Positions 1 through 9,726 of a DNA stretch of 64,000 nt are shown here, in pieces; positions within the stretch are counted from its first letter, which is position 1, and each line of letters begins with the position of its first letter. This DNA comes from Fonsecaea monophora. Taxonomy: Eukaryota > Ascomycota > Eurotiomycetes > Chaetothyriales > Herpotrichiellaceae. The translations under genes were made by a program, and so were the position numbers. Location: the NCBI RefSeq assembly GCF_001642475.1, contig NW_019174003.1:101803-165802 (forward strand), in the 5' to 3' direction. Under the pieces are notes generated by a model that was not told the DNA's origin, ran no database searches, and saw only the letters and a program-made list of their open reading frames with translations.

Positions 1-559
1 ATGGTAATCTTTGAAGTGTTTATCGGTATAACCTTCATGCAAGGGATATTTTGTTTTGAGCGTTTGCGAATATGAATTTGGTAGCTGTGGACCATTGCTC
101 TCCCATGCATGCCAATGACGCCGGATCCGACTTGTAAAGCAGTTGCTTGATCCCACGTTGTGTCCTGGGTGCCCAAACAACCTGTAATGTAAGAGTATAT
201 ATAGGCACCGTGGGTGCAAATGAGGCCGACCACATATGATACAACCACGACCCACCAATTCAGAAACCACCGCGATGCTATCGATAGAGACAACGCCGAC
301 ATGGCTTCAGTTTCAGGTCGTTACCAGGGCTATGCAGCCCGGTATCGTGGAGCGGGCGTCTTTCCGACATTCTTTGCCTGCTCTTCCTTCCAACTTAGAC
401 TGTGGCATCTGCGAGCCAACATTGTCCCTGAGGAGAGAAACTTCACAGGCGCCCTGTTTTTGGGAGGAACAAAAAAGAGGAAACATTGTAGGGAGATCAG
501 TGTTGGCCTTCAACTCTACGAGTTTGGCCAAAACACGATCCAGGGACTCCGCCCAAACA
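1..559. other. Left-edge spacer, no gene supported
   Basis: Several overlapping short open frames cross this stretch on both strands, but none shows a recognisable domain or a convincing start context. The part next to 560 is presumably the 3' untranslated region of the mitochondrial carrier gene on the minus strand. Confidence 0.5.
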
Positions 560-1853
560 TCAACCAATCCCCAGCAACCATTTACTGCGTTCGTAAACAT
601 AGAAACTCGTGGCGACCATCGGTATGACTTTGACATAGCCAATGGTCAGACCGACGAAAAACCCTCTCCAGCCTCGTTCCAGCCATATCCGACGCGCCGT
701 TTCGGCAATAGTCAACCGATGGCCATCTCCAATGGCACCGCCGACTTGCATCCTCCGTCGGATCACCTCAAGCGGGTAAGAGGAGGTTTGGGAGACCAGG
801 CCAGCTATTGCGCCCGATATCAACTCAGCCGGGGCATTCAATTGGGCGCGCCGGTAGACCTTGACGTTCGACCGGTTTTCCTCTGGTGGCGGGGCTGCAG
901 CCGTAGATGTTGACCGCAGCACTGTGTATGGTGCTAGGATAGGATGTCTGAATATATCGCCAATTGTGTCGTGCGTCAAGAACGACATTCCGGCGTATGG
1001 CAGCATACCCAGTAAGGTTGGGGAGAACCCGCGGTAGAAGTTGACAAGCCCAGACTTAGGTACGGCTCTTTGCGCCACGTTCGTGGCAGCTGCGACTGGG
1101 TTTTGATTAGTGAGATGCTCTGGGTGTGGAGGCTGTTCATGGTAGATTTGTCGACAGATTCGACTCAAAGACGAACGTGAGTCGCGCTTCGTCTCGAAAG
1201 CGAGCCGCACCCGGATGACCTCAAGAGGGTAGGTGAAGAAGACGGAGGTAATGCCCGCCAGCGACCCCGATATAAAGCGACGAAAAGGTGTTTCGTGTAT
1301 TTTGTCCGGAATGATAACTGCTCTTATCTGCTCGTAGGCGAGAAATTTGATCCCGGCATATGGGAAGACCCTCAGAAGAGTCGCCGAATGTCCACGAAAT
1401 AAACCCCGTACCCCTTCATACTTGTGGATATCGCGCATCGCAGTCACCACGCCGAACCAGCTGCCCGTGTACTTTGCGAACTGAGGATTCGAAGCTTGGA
1501 AGAGGATCTTGACGCGGTCCAGAGGGCCGACCACGGTTTTTGCCTAGAATTACATCAATCAGCAATGTCCTAACAAGAGTGGCTAACCCAGCGTTCCCAC
1601 GTACCGCACATCCTGCCAATCCACCTGCAAGGCCCGAGCGAAGAATATACTCGAGGCTGCGTTTATCCAGTGGCTTCTGCGCCTGGGACGCAGGTCTTTT
1701 CAGTGTCATCGACGCATCGTTGTCGGGGAATAATCGTCGGTCGGGGCCCGGAGGTGCCTCGTCGAGCAACCTCGAGGCGCCTCGACTGTCCATCTCTGGT
1801 GATTGTGAGGATTGTAATGATGTTGCTGCATGGCCCAGAGCAGAGAGAGGCAT
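560..1853 (-). CDS. leu5: Mitochondrial carrier protein, LEU5 (CoA/PAP)-type
   Basis: Predicted inner mitochondrial membrane carrier of the SLC25 family, closest in layout to fungal Leu5/SLC25A42, which supply CoA to the matrix. I read two exons, 1853-1605 and 1543-560, with an intron using GTACGT and CTAG; joined they give 410 residues. Three Mitcar repeats are visible, each opening with the PX[D/E]XX[K/R] signature: PLDRVK right after the intron, PLEVIRVR in the middle and PLEVIRRR near the end. The N-terminal 60 or so residues are polar and not part of the carrier fold. The first ATG of the open frame (1853) was chosen; the methionine of the 'SMTLKRP' stretch is an alternative. Carrier family membership is certain; the substrate (CoA or adenosine 3',5'-diphosphate) is inferred from general resemblance only. 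Confidence 0.85.
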
Positions 1854-2546
1854 TCACAAGGGCGTTTTAGGAGGTAGTCATAGTCGAAGGGAGGAAGGAA
1901 TCTGAGGGCAGAGATCAATTGGCAACAGTAGATGGCCGAGCCGAACCTTTCGGGGAGGTGGGATTTTCGTGACGTCGAAAATGGTGCGAGGACCAGCGAC
2001 CAACGATGGGCGACAACCAGTGATGGCACATGTAATACATACAAGTAATTAATGAGAGAGGCACGAGAGGGAAAGAATTGGGGGCTTGAGGGGGGGGAAG
2101 AGGCCGAGATTCCAGGGCCTCGTGGGCCTCCAGGTTCCGCTTCCGATGCCGGGGACGCTCCAATCTCGGCGATTTTCGCCTCTCGGATCTCGAAATATCA
2201 CAACGGATACGAGGTATCTCGGTACTTTGACTCTGATTCTGACTCGTAACTTGAACTTGCCCTTGGGTGAGAAATATTATTATTCTAATCAGATATCCCT
2301 CCTCACAGCGATGCAATGCTCATAACCCAGAAAGGTGTCTTATGAAGACTTCTCCATTTCGGAACCGACCAAGAGCCATGCGAAAGTCATGTATCTCGTA
2401 TATAATGCTCGAAGGACAAGGGCCGCGCTTATTCACGGCGTAATCCATCGCGAAGCCGCCCCTCCACCCCCAAACGGGGCTGTTCTCACCGAGTCGTAAC
2501 GGCATAACGGTCTATTTTCTTTCTCCGAGATCTGTGCCTGGGGCTT
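1854..2546. other. Spacer between carrier and GPCR genes
   Basis: This is the promoter side of the carrier gene and the 3' side of the receptor gene. It has a purine-rich run near 2050-2100 and one copy of the 9-mer TACGAGGTA at 2208-2216, followed by a second GGTAC. No gene is supported. Confidence 0.5.
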
Positions 2547-4490
2547 TTAAAAGTATGAAACTTGTGAAGTTGGACTCTCCTGCTCATTCAGACGTTGCTC
2601 TGCTTTACAAGTCAACTCGAGCACTTCTACTAACCCTTCCATTGCCACGGGAGACATCGTCCGCCTTGACGGTGCATCCAGCGGGTCCGTAAAAATGGTC
2701 TCGAGCGTGGGCACAAATGCACCTCCCTGCTCAGAACTCCGCGTCCGCGAATGCAAAAGGCTTCTGACCTTTTCTGGACTTCTTGATCGTGCTCGAGTGC
2801 TCATGGGGGCGAAGAGGCCGGATAGCCTGCTGGTCCCAAGCCAGACGCTATCGTTGCGCCGGCGGCCCTCGGCCTCCCACCAGTGCGGGTTCTGTCTGGC
2901 TGTTGGCTGTGGCATCGCTACTGCGTCTGCAGATGGCCAAGTTTGTTTCGCTGGACGGCCACGTTGTAGTAACGTCTTGCTTTGCCGACGTAGGAAAGGA
3001 ATAGAGAATTTGGAATTCGAGTCGACTCGCCTCCACGGCTTTTCCGTCCAGGAGAAGAGAATGCTGTCCACACCGGCCTGAAGACTAAGCATGATGGTCT
3101 GTACCAAAGATAGCCAGAAAATAGGATGGTTGACGTAGTAGGTACTATAGCTCAGAGCGTGCGATGCGAACGGAAAGCTCCACATGAGGATGTAGACCAG
3201 AGGATAGATAAACAAGTACCGCAGCTGCTTGCGTATCGCCAATCTGGTCCTTTTGAGCGGGTCATTGGGCCCGCGGGAAGTCGTCGTCGACGCGTCCGGG
3301 TAGACAGCAGGCGTCCCCCGAGTCTCGTCCTTCGAGACCGACAGGGATCGCGGTACCGCTGAGTTGTCCTGGAGCTCATGGATCGATGGCGGCGGCGGAT
3401 CTGGAGGCGGTTGGGTTTCACCAGACCACCCACTCCCTCGCGCTTGCATATTCCTCCCTTCGGATCCTTGCTGAGTCTCAATAGCGAGATTCTGTAGCGG
3501 TCTTGAAGTAATAAAATTCACGTCATCCCAGGGTTGGCGTTGGTCTGGTGCCACAGCCGCTTCGAAAAACGAATTCTGGGTATGCGATATTGAACCTTGC
3601 GAGGGCATGGCAGGTGTCCGGTCAGTCGCCCTCCTCTCGGTCTTGCGACACCTGGTCGAATGATAAGACTGTTGTCTCCCAGACTCGTAGGACGAATCCG
3701 ATGCGCCGAGGTTATCGAAACCTCGAAATTTGATGTGGACGTAGATGTATATCCAGATATACATGATCAGAATTACAGCTATGATTAGGTATCTGGGGAC
3801 CCAGGACAGTGCGAGGCGATACCAGAACGGCCGTTTCGGGAGGTAGCAAAATGTTCCAACTGTAATATAGGCGTTCTTACTTTCCAGGAAGGCTAACGAT
3901 GCTGCCAATAGCGGCGGGCCAAGCCACATGATATAGGTCCAGCGCCGGTACCGATAGAGCCCTCCCTCTCCCAAGGTGCTACCGGGTCTGAGAATATAGA
4001 GGATGGAGTGTAAAGCAATGATGAGAATGGCCATATCGGATGCCTCGATTGCGAACACGAGCAGGAATCCACTGGCCTGACAGAAATTCGAATTGCTCTT
4101 CACTGGGCCTCTGGCGAATACCACGATTGGAAAGACGAAGTACCATATTGCTTTGAAGGTGTCGCTGATGATGAGATACAAGACCAAGCGATGCCGGAAA
4201 CTCCTTCGCATGATGAGGAACCATCGTAAGGTGACTAGAACCACGACCAGACTGACACATGCACACGCCAGTGCGGCAACCAAGATAGCATGATTTTGCG
4301 CATCGCTCAACGATCCGGTGGCAATTTTGCCAGGTTCGACAGTGTTGACAGGACTGTCTCGCCATGTCAGAGAGTGTGGCGAATGGCTCGTTGGATAAGG
4401 ATCGAGGATGTCTGATGCTCGCTCCAGTGGAGAATGTCGAACCATGAGAAGAGTTTGTCGTAAGATGACGATATATCCAGCATCACTCAT
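2547..4490 (-). CDS. Git3/Gpr1-type seven-transmembrane G-protein-coupled receptor
   Basis: Intronless 647-residue receptor of the fungal carbon-sensing GPCR family (Git3 N-terminal domain plus Gpr1/Git3 C-terminal domain), expected in the plasma membrane upstream of a G-alpha/cAMP pathway. The first 65 residues are extracellular and polar. Five hydrophobic segments follow between about 69 and 252 (including the VLYLIISDTFKAIWY stretch of helix 2 and WVPRYLIIAVILIMYIW of helix 5). A long, charged third cytoplasmic loop of about 170 residues leads to LRYLFIYPLVYILMWSFPF (helix 6) and a seventh segment near 455-475. The cytoplasmic tail of about 170 residues is Ser/Arg-rich. A second methionine at residue 17 is an alternative start. 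The ligand cannot be told from the sequence; glucose or amino acids are known for relatives. Confidence 0.85.
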   Translation of the reverse strand: MSDAGYIVILRQTLLMVRHSPLERASDILDPYPTSHSPHSLTWRDSPVNTVEPGKIATGSLSDAQNHAILVAALACACVSLVVVLVTLRWFLIMRRSFRHRLVLYLIISDTFKAIWYFVFPIVVFARGPVKSNSNFCQASGFLLVFAIEASDMAILIIALHSILYILRPGSTLGEGGLYRYRRWTYIMWLGPPLLAASLAFLESKNAYITVGTFCYLPKRPFWYRLALSWVPRYLIIAVILIMYIWIYIYVHIKFRGFDNLGASDSSYESGRQQSYHSTRCRKTERRATDRTPAMPSQGSISHTQNSFFEAAVAPDQRQPWDDVNFITSRPLQNLAIETQQGSEGRNMQARGSGWSGETQPPPDPPPPSIHELQDNSAVPRSLSVSKDETRGTPAVYPDASTTTSRGPNDPLKRTRLAIRKQLRYLFIYPLVYILMWSFPFASHALSYSTYYVNHPIFWLSLVQTIMLSLQAGVDSILFSWTEKPWRRVDSNSKFSIPFLRRQSKTLLQRGRPAKQTWPSADAVAMPQPTARQNPHWWEAEGRRRNDSVWLGTSRLSGLFAPMSTRARSRSPEKVRSLLHSRTRSSEQGGAFVPTLETIFTDPLDAPSRRTMSPVAMEGLVEVLELTCKAEQRLNEQESPTSQVSYF

Positions 4491-5287
4491 AACATGCTTT
4501 CATCAGAAGTCACCAGAACGAGGGTGTGTATGGGGGTGTGTGTGTGGTTTATGCGGAATACAGGGCCAGCTGAAGATATCCAAAGAAAGGGAACAATTGG
4601 CAAATCTCGTAAAAAATGGATTCTTGCCATGCGAGTCTTTGAGGTAGACGTTCACTCACACTATAGAGGGGAAGCGTCGATCATAACCAGCAAAAAGGAG
4701 ATGAACCAAGGGGAAAATACTGTCAAAAAGTCCCTGCATTCTGTGAGCACCGAGCAAAGAGTTTTAGACCCACCAGGAGGAATGTTGTTGTGATACATCT
4801 GGCAAACTTTCGGTTGATCGGGAAGGGAGTGGCAGTCCGGGTAACAAGATCGGATAACAGGGTCCATGGGTGTATGAAATGGAAGAAGCTCTCGGCCACA
4901 GACCATGACGAGGGCCATGGCGCAATGGCGATCTGTGCGCGATGCTTATGATGGTCTGTGTTTGGGGTTTTCATTGGGAGAATGAAGTAGGATAGAGGAA
5001 GTATATGGATTTTACACTCCCCTAAGACCCCCCTTTCTATACACATTCCCAAAAGGGGCTAGCGTCCATCTCGCCAAGCCTCGACCTGCGATCCGTGGCT
5101 TTGGTGGGTTTTCCAGGTTTCGCTGCAGGCGCAGTTCCTCCCCAACCTTCTCCCAAATACCCGAAGACAAAACAGCATCAAAATATCCACGATACCCCAC
5201 CATGGCGAGCAAATCCCACAGTGCCTTGAGTGCCCAACTCCATTTATTATTTGTTGATGTTTCACATGCACGCCCAACACGCCCACT
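4491..5287. other. Divergent promoter region (GPCR / METTL4-like)
   Basis: About 800 bases separate two divergently oriented starts. A GT-rich run at 4525-4545 is the only simple-sequence feature seen. The rest should hold both 5' leaders; no coding exon is supported. Confidence 0.5.
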
Positions 5288-6466
5288 ATGTCGGGGACGA
5301 TCCTCTACCGCAATCAAGCCGCCACTGTCGCCCTGATCGACATCCCTCAATCTATCCGCGCGGGGCAGCACCTCGCCTACACGCTTAGATCATCTTTGGC
5401 TGTGAGAAGCCCCTACCCTAGCACAGAGCCGAAGGGGATCAAGCGAGAGGCTATACTGAACACGACGACTGTCGAGGAGCAACACTACCATGAATCTCTG
5501 CAATACGAGATTCGTGCTGCATTGATCGAGATCCGGACACATTTGCATGGTCGAGGCGAACTCTGGTGCGGTGCACGACGCGCTTTGACCTCGCATGCTG
5601 ACACGTCCTTGCCTCCATCCCCAGCCCAACCGAGCAATTTGGAATGGTCTATGAGCACTGGTCCTTCCTCTACCGCGGTACCCGTGGTTTTATCGACCAC
5701 AGAAACCCGCACCAAGTTTCATTCACTTGAGGATCTTCAGGGTACCATTGTCTACAATATCGTGTCGCAAACTGCGATAGTGCAAGTTCGTCATGTTGGT
5801 GACTTTCTTGTTGCCTCAGGATCTGTCTTTCTTTGGGCAAGTCTTGAACAAGGATCTCCCGCTTTCCTCTCAGCCCGTCGAGCACTGCCGCCTGAGAGCA
5901 GTGCTTTCGACCTCATTTTGATGGACCCTCCTTGGTCCAATCGGTCAGTTCGCAACTCTAATGCTTACAGAACGTCCGAAGCTCAGGCCCGGGATCCATT
6001 TCTACAAGCAGTGTGCCTTACGGGGGATTTCCTCGACCCACAAGGTATCCTTGCCTTGTGGATCACTAACAAGTCCTCTGTCCGCGAGAAGGTATTACAA
6101 ACATTGCATGCACTAGATCTACACCTACACCAAGAATGGGTATGGATCAAGGTCACTGCTCAAGGCGAACCCGTCAGCGAAATTGACGGAGTTTGGCGGA
6201 GGCCGTACGAGATTCTGCTGTTGTTTCGCAAAGGTCAACCTCCTACAGGGCCCGAGCGAAAGGTCATCGCTGCGGTGCCGGACTTGCATTCGCGGAAACC
6301 CTGTCTGAAGCTCCTGTTGGAAGAGCAGCTACCTCCAAAGTACAGTGCCCTCGAACTGTTTGCGAGAAACCTGACTGCCGGATGGTGGTCATGGGGTGAC
6401 GAGGTGTTGAAGTTCCAACATGAGAGTCAATGGGATGGTTATGATGGATCTGAAGTAACTTCTTAG
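5288..6466 (+). CDS. MT-A70 family N6-adenine methyltransferase, METTL4-like
   Basis: Intronless 392-residue protein with the MT-A70 catalytic signature DPPW at residues 213-216, inside FDLILMDPPWSNRSV. This class transfers methyl from S-adenosylmethionine to the N6 of adenine in DNA or RNA. The downstream arrangement (a FLDPQGILALWITN segment, then EWVWIKVTAQGEPV and RRPYEILLLFRKG) fits the METTL4 branch better than METTL3/IME4, because there are no zinc fingers and a single domain follows a roughly 150-residue N-terminal part. The start at 5288 is the first in-frame ATG. Human METTL4 acts on U2 snRNA and has been proposed to act on DNA; the substrate here is unknown. The gene is divergent from the GPCR gene and 314 bases upstream of the ubiquitin hydrolase gene. 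Confidence 0.85.
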   Translation: MSGTILYRNQAATVALIDIPQSIRAGQHLAYTLRSSLAVRSPYPSTEPKGIKREAILNTTTVEEQHYHESLQYEIRAALIEIRTHLHGRGELWCGARRALTSHADTSLPPSPAQPSNLEWSMSTGPSSTAVPVVLSTTETRTKFHSLEDLQGTIVYNIVSQTAIVQVRHVGDFLVASGSVFLWASLEQGSPAFLSARRALPPESSAFDLILMDPPWSNRSVRNSNAYRTSEAQARDPFLQAVCLTGDFLDPQGILALWITNKSSVREKVLQTLHALDLHLHQEWVWIKVTAQGEPVSEIDGVWRRPYEILLLFRKGQPPTGPERKVIAAVPDLHSRKPCLKLLLEEQLPPKYSALELFARNLTAGWWSWGDEVLKFQHESQWDGYDGSEVTS

Positions 6467-6780
6467 ACGATTCTCTTCGTGCAGCTCTGGGCACTTGTAG
6501 TGTAAGCAAACCAAAAAAGGTGTTTCGGATGAGGCATTCGCAGCCTTGCCTGCGGTAAGAGGCCGAGGCTGGCTTCCGCAAGGCTGTGATGACTTCCGCC
6601 AATGAAAATCTTCGGGTGCCTGGATCTCCCCGCCATTGACGCAATTGGCAATTGCCTGTCCCTCCATGTTTGAGTCTCATCGCCTGCGAGCCTCATTCAC
6701 ACACGCACACACCTTTCGCTCTTTCTCTCCCCATCTGGTAATCCTACGTGAGAAGAGACATTACCAGCAGTAAAAGCGAA
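6467..6780. other. Spacer between METTL4-like and UCH genes
   Basis: Short tandem-oriented spacer, containing the 3' end of the methyltransferase gene and a pyrimidine-rich stretch (6700-6740) typical of a fungal core promoter just before the UCH start codon. Confidence 0.45.
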
Positions 6781-7637
6781 ATGGCGACAGCGGCACAGAA
6801 AAAGATGTTTGTCCCTCTAGGTTAGTCATCTATCGCTTCGAACAAAAAAACATCCTCAGACCATCACCTCCCCGTCCTCTAGCGGGGCTTGCTACCGAAC
6901 ACCACCACTAACTAACTGCCTTGCCGTTACTAGAGAACAATCCAGAGGTGATGAGCAACCTGGTCCACGAACTCGGCCTGTCCCCCTCTCTGCAGTTCCA
7001 CGACGTCTATTCCCTCGACGAACCGGCCCTGCTGGACTTCCTCCCCCGGCCGGCCATCGCCCTGCTCCTCGTCTTCCCCGTGACGGGGACGTACGAGAAG
7101 TTTCGAGCGGAAGAGGACTCGGCACGCGACGAGTACACGGGGTCGGGTGACCAGGAGCCCGTGGTTTGGTTCAAGCAGACGATCGGCAACGCGTGCGGGC
7201 TGATCGGGCTGCTCCACGCCATCACCAATGGCGAGGCGCGGTCCAACATCGTCGAGGGCAGCGATTTAGAGAAGCTCCTCAAAGAGGCCCTCCCGCTCAA
7301 GCCCGCCGACCGCGCCGATCTCCTCTACAACAGTCCCACGCTCGAGGCCGCCCACGCGACCGCCGCGGCAAAGGGCGACACCGAGGCTCCCCAGGCCGAG
7401 GCGAACGTGGACCTGCACTTTGTCGCCTTCGTCAAGGACAAGGAGGGATATCTGTGGGAGATGGACGGGTCGAGAAAGGGTCCGCTGAAGAGAGGCTTCT
7501 TGGGTCCGGACGACGATGTGTTGAGTCCAAAGGGTCAGGAGTTGGGGGTCAAGGCTTTTCTGAAGAGAGAGGAAGAGGCGGGCGGTGGGGAGCTGCGGTT
7601 CAGTGTTCTCATGCTGGGTCCGAGTTTTGATGGATGA
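6781..7637 (+). CDS. Ubiquitin carboxyl-terminal hydrolase (UCH/C12 family, Yuh1/UCHL3-like)
   Basis: Cysteine peptidase that removes small adducts from the C terminus of ubiquitin or related modifiers in the cytosol. Two exons, 6781-6820 and 6934-7637, are joined across a GTTAGT...CTAACTAAC...ACTAG intron; the first contributes only 13 codons and one base. The product is 247 residues, the usual size of the family. It opens with the typical FVPLENNPEVM segment. The active-site array is present: Gln and Cys in WFKQTIGNACGLI (Cys near 101), His in DLHFVAF (near 175) and Asp in EMDGSRKGP (near 189). The crossover loop before the His is longish and Ala-rich. Starting at the downstream frame alone would lose the conserved N terminus, so the small first exon is needed. 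Confidence 0.93.
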
Positions 7638-8042
7638 CCTGACGACAACGACTCCCGTCGCATACATACCCATCGAGCACTTCTGGTGACGGACCTTCTC
7701 GAGTATGTCTGTGGCTGGAGCTTAAAGCATACTGAAGGCGTTTGTGCATTGGTGAACTGGGACAACCGAGAACTCGGGCATACGGGTGGATAGGACAGCA
7801 CAGGACAGCACAGAAGTAACATACGCTCGCAAACACAGCTGACGAATGACTTTCATGACAGGAGGAATGAGACAAATGGAGCCAGTCCAGTCCTGGCCGG
7901 ACTGAGGTGGACGAATAGATTTTTGCGGACTCAGAGGACGTCTTTGTGTCCTTGGCCCTCAACCTCCTTTCTTCTAATCCTTTCGTTTATATAATGTACA
8001 GTAGCGTCCTGATGACCAAGCAGCTCCGACGCCGACTCCTCT
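7638..8042. other. Convergent 3' spacer (UCH / ATP25)
   Basis: Roughly 400 bases between two convergent stop codons. It should hold both polyadenylation regions. No gene is supported. Confidence 0.5.
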
Positions 8043-9101
8043 TTATTGTTCGTGCTGCAATCGTCCCACAGCAGCCTCGGCCTCGACGTTTGCTCTCTCC
8101 TCCCTCTGTGCTCGTCTGGTATTTCGCACGTCCCACAACCCCTCCAAATCCATCTCGACGCGCTTGTCCTCGGTGAACATCTGGACCACGATACGCGGCG
8201 AATCGGACCGCGAGCCGAAACCGACGTAGTCGTCTCCAGGATTCTGGTATTCGTCCTCTTCATCCTCTGCGAGCGTCTCCTGCATTTTCCTTGTCATTAT
8301 TGGCGCGACGGGAGACGCGGGAGAGACACGCTGTTCATCTCCCTCGGCAGCGTCTGTCCGCATCTGATCTCCATCTTCGTCCTCTTGCAATTCTGGCATG
8401 ACGGCATCGTCGATAGCGCCCATGTTTACGCAGATCCACCCCGTGGTGATTCCGTCGTCGGCGTCTTTCATGGCAACCGTGTTCCCCACGCTCTGCGCCA
8501 GCTTCATCTTCCTCGCCTTTCTCCTCAGCTTCAATTTCAATTCGTTCCTCCCCAACAGTCCGTCAGCGTACGGTCTCAGTTTGTACTCTTTCCTGACCCA
8601 ACGACAAAATCGATCGGCCGAGACGTTGAGATGTTTGACGGACCGAGCAGTGCCAATGATCATCAACAGATTGGAGCCCAGTGCGGGCGGCGGGTCGAGG
8701 CGCCGGAGATCTAGGAGCGTGAGGTTATCCAGCCCGATCTGGGTCGAGAGGTGCGTGAGGACAGGGGAGAGGATCGCGGGTGGATCGTGTGGCAAGGGCG
8801 GGATTTCCTGCAGCGCGAGCAAGGGCGATATAGGCGCGGGCGGAGTGGGATCTTCGATCTGAAGGTACCACGGTACGGAAGACGACTCCGGCTGAGTTTC
8901 TGACGGGGTTTGCGACGAGGTCTGTACGCCGGACTGTTGCAAAGGCGCAAAGCGAGTAAAATTTCTGCGTGATTGGCCCAACGGCTTAGAAAGCCTCGAA
9001 GGGGTGACGGCCTTGACTGGGATCGAAATTCCAGCGAGAGAAGTAAAGGCCTCGAGGATTGACGCCCGGCAGGATGTGCATCGCACCAATGACCGGTGCA
9101 T
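8043..9101 (-). CDS. atp25: ATPase synthesis protein 25 (Atp25), short form with RsfS-like domain only
   Basis: Mitochondrial protein related to yeast Atp25. In yeast the N-terminal half resembles the ribosome silencing factor RsfS and the C-terminal half (M domain) stabilises the ATP9 (Oli1) mRNA. Here a 352-residue frame starts at 9101 with an Arg-rich, acid-poor N terminus that looks like a mitochondrial presequence. Family-like segments follow: SVPWYLQ, then LDNLTLLDLRRLDPPPALG and MIIGTARSVKHLNVSADRF, ending in an acidic stretch and the motif RIVVQMFTEDKRVEMDLEGLW. No M domain follows: the frame stops at 8043 about 15 residues after the last charged segment. The open frame extends to 9254 but without an ATG-led family match, so the internal ATG was preferred. 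Confidence 0.82.
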   Translation of the reverse strand: MHRSLVRCTSCRASILEAFTSLAGISIPVKAVTPSRLSKPLGQSRRNFTRFAPLQQSGVQTSSQTPSETQPESSSVPWYLQIEDPTPPAPISPLLALQEIPPLPHDPPAILSPVLTHLSTQIGLDNLTLLDLRRLDPPPALGSNLLMIIGTARSVKHLNVSADRFCRWVRKEYKLRPYADGLLGRNELKLKLRRKARKMKLAQSVGNTVAMKDADDGITTGWICVNMGAIDDAVMPELQEDEDGDQMRTDAAEGDEQRVSPASPVAPIMTRKMQETLAEDEEDEYQNPGDDYVGFGSRSDSPRIVVQMFTEDKRVEMDLEGLWDVRNTRRAQREERANVEAEAAVGRLQHEQ

Positions 9102-9726
9102 TGCTGAACACCGCGAGTTCGCACGATATTCCGACTTTGCAAGGAAACGGGATAGAACAAGCAAGCCCACAGCGCAAATGTGACGGTTGAGGGAATATAG
9201 ACTTGGACGCAAGTATTTTTTGAAGGAGAGCAATTCCCGAAAGGTAAATGTCAACGAGGCTTCGGGCTATTATTGATCCAAAGCCGGGGTCACTGTCTCC
9301 ACCCTGCCACCCCCATGTTCAGCCTTTGTCAGCCTTTCCAGAGACTTTGAACTCTTGTTTATGTACAAGCACGCGATGGGGAGAAGTATGACGTGGGCTG
9401 TTCATTATGGTATGCAGACCTTTCCAGGCCTGCACAGAAGAAGAGGACGAAGTAGAGAAAGGACGAGTAACGCTTCCAGACACGAGGTTGGCGGGTGATT
9501 ATTTCGGGATGGATAAACTTCGTCTCCGAAATGGACGTGATGTTTGTTTCATCGACGCTCCCTCTTCGATCTTACAAGGCAGTGTCCTGACCCCAAGCCT
9601 GTGACCAGATTCTCGGTTTCAGCCTTGCTATGGGGACATGTGAAAACATATCTCTGCTTCTATTAAGTGGCAGACTAATGATGCTCACGCGTTGTGTCTA
9701 GAACATCGCTCCAGGTCTCAGCATAC
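9102..9726. other. Divergent promoter region (ATP25 / coiled-coil gene)
   Basis: Contains the 5' leaders of two divergent genes. A small plus-strand open frame at 9407-9604 has no recognisable content. A possible splice acceptor at 9701-9702 just before the next gene suggests a 5' leader intron, which I could not delimit. Confidence 0.4.

Noticed and set aside
236..913. 225-codon plus-strand open frame antisense to the carrier 3' end
   Set aside because: It overlaps the third repeat of the mitochondrial carrier on the other strand and has no recognisable content.
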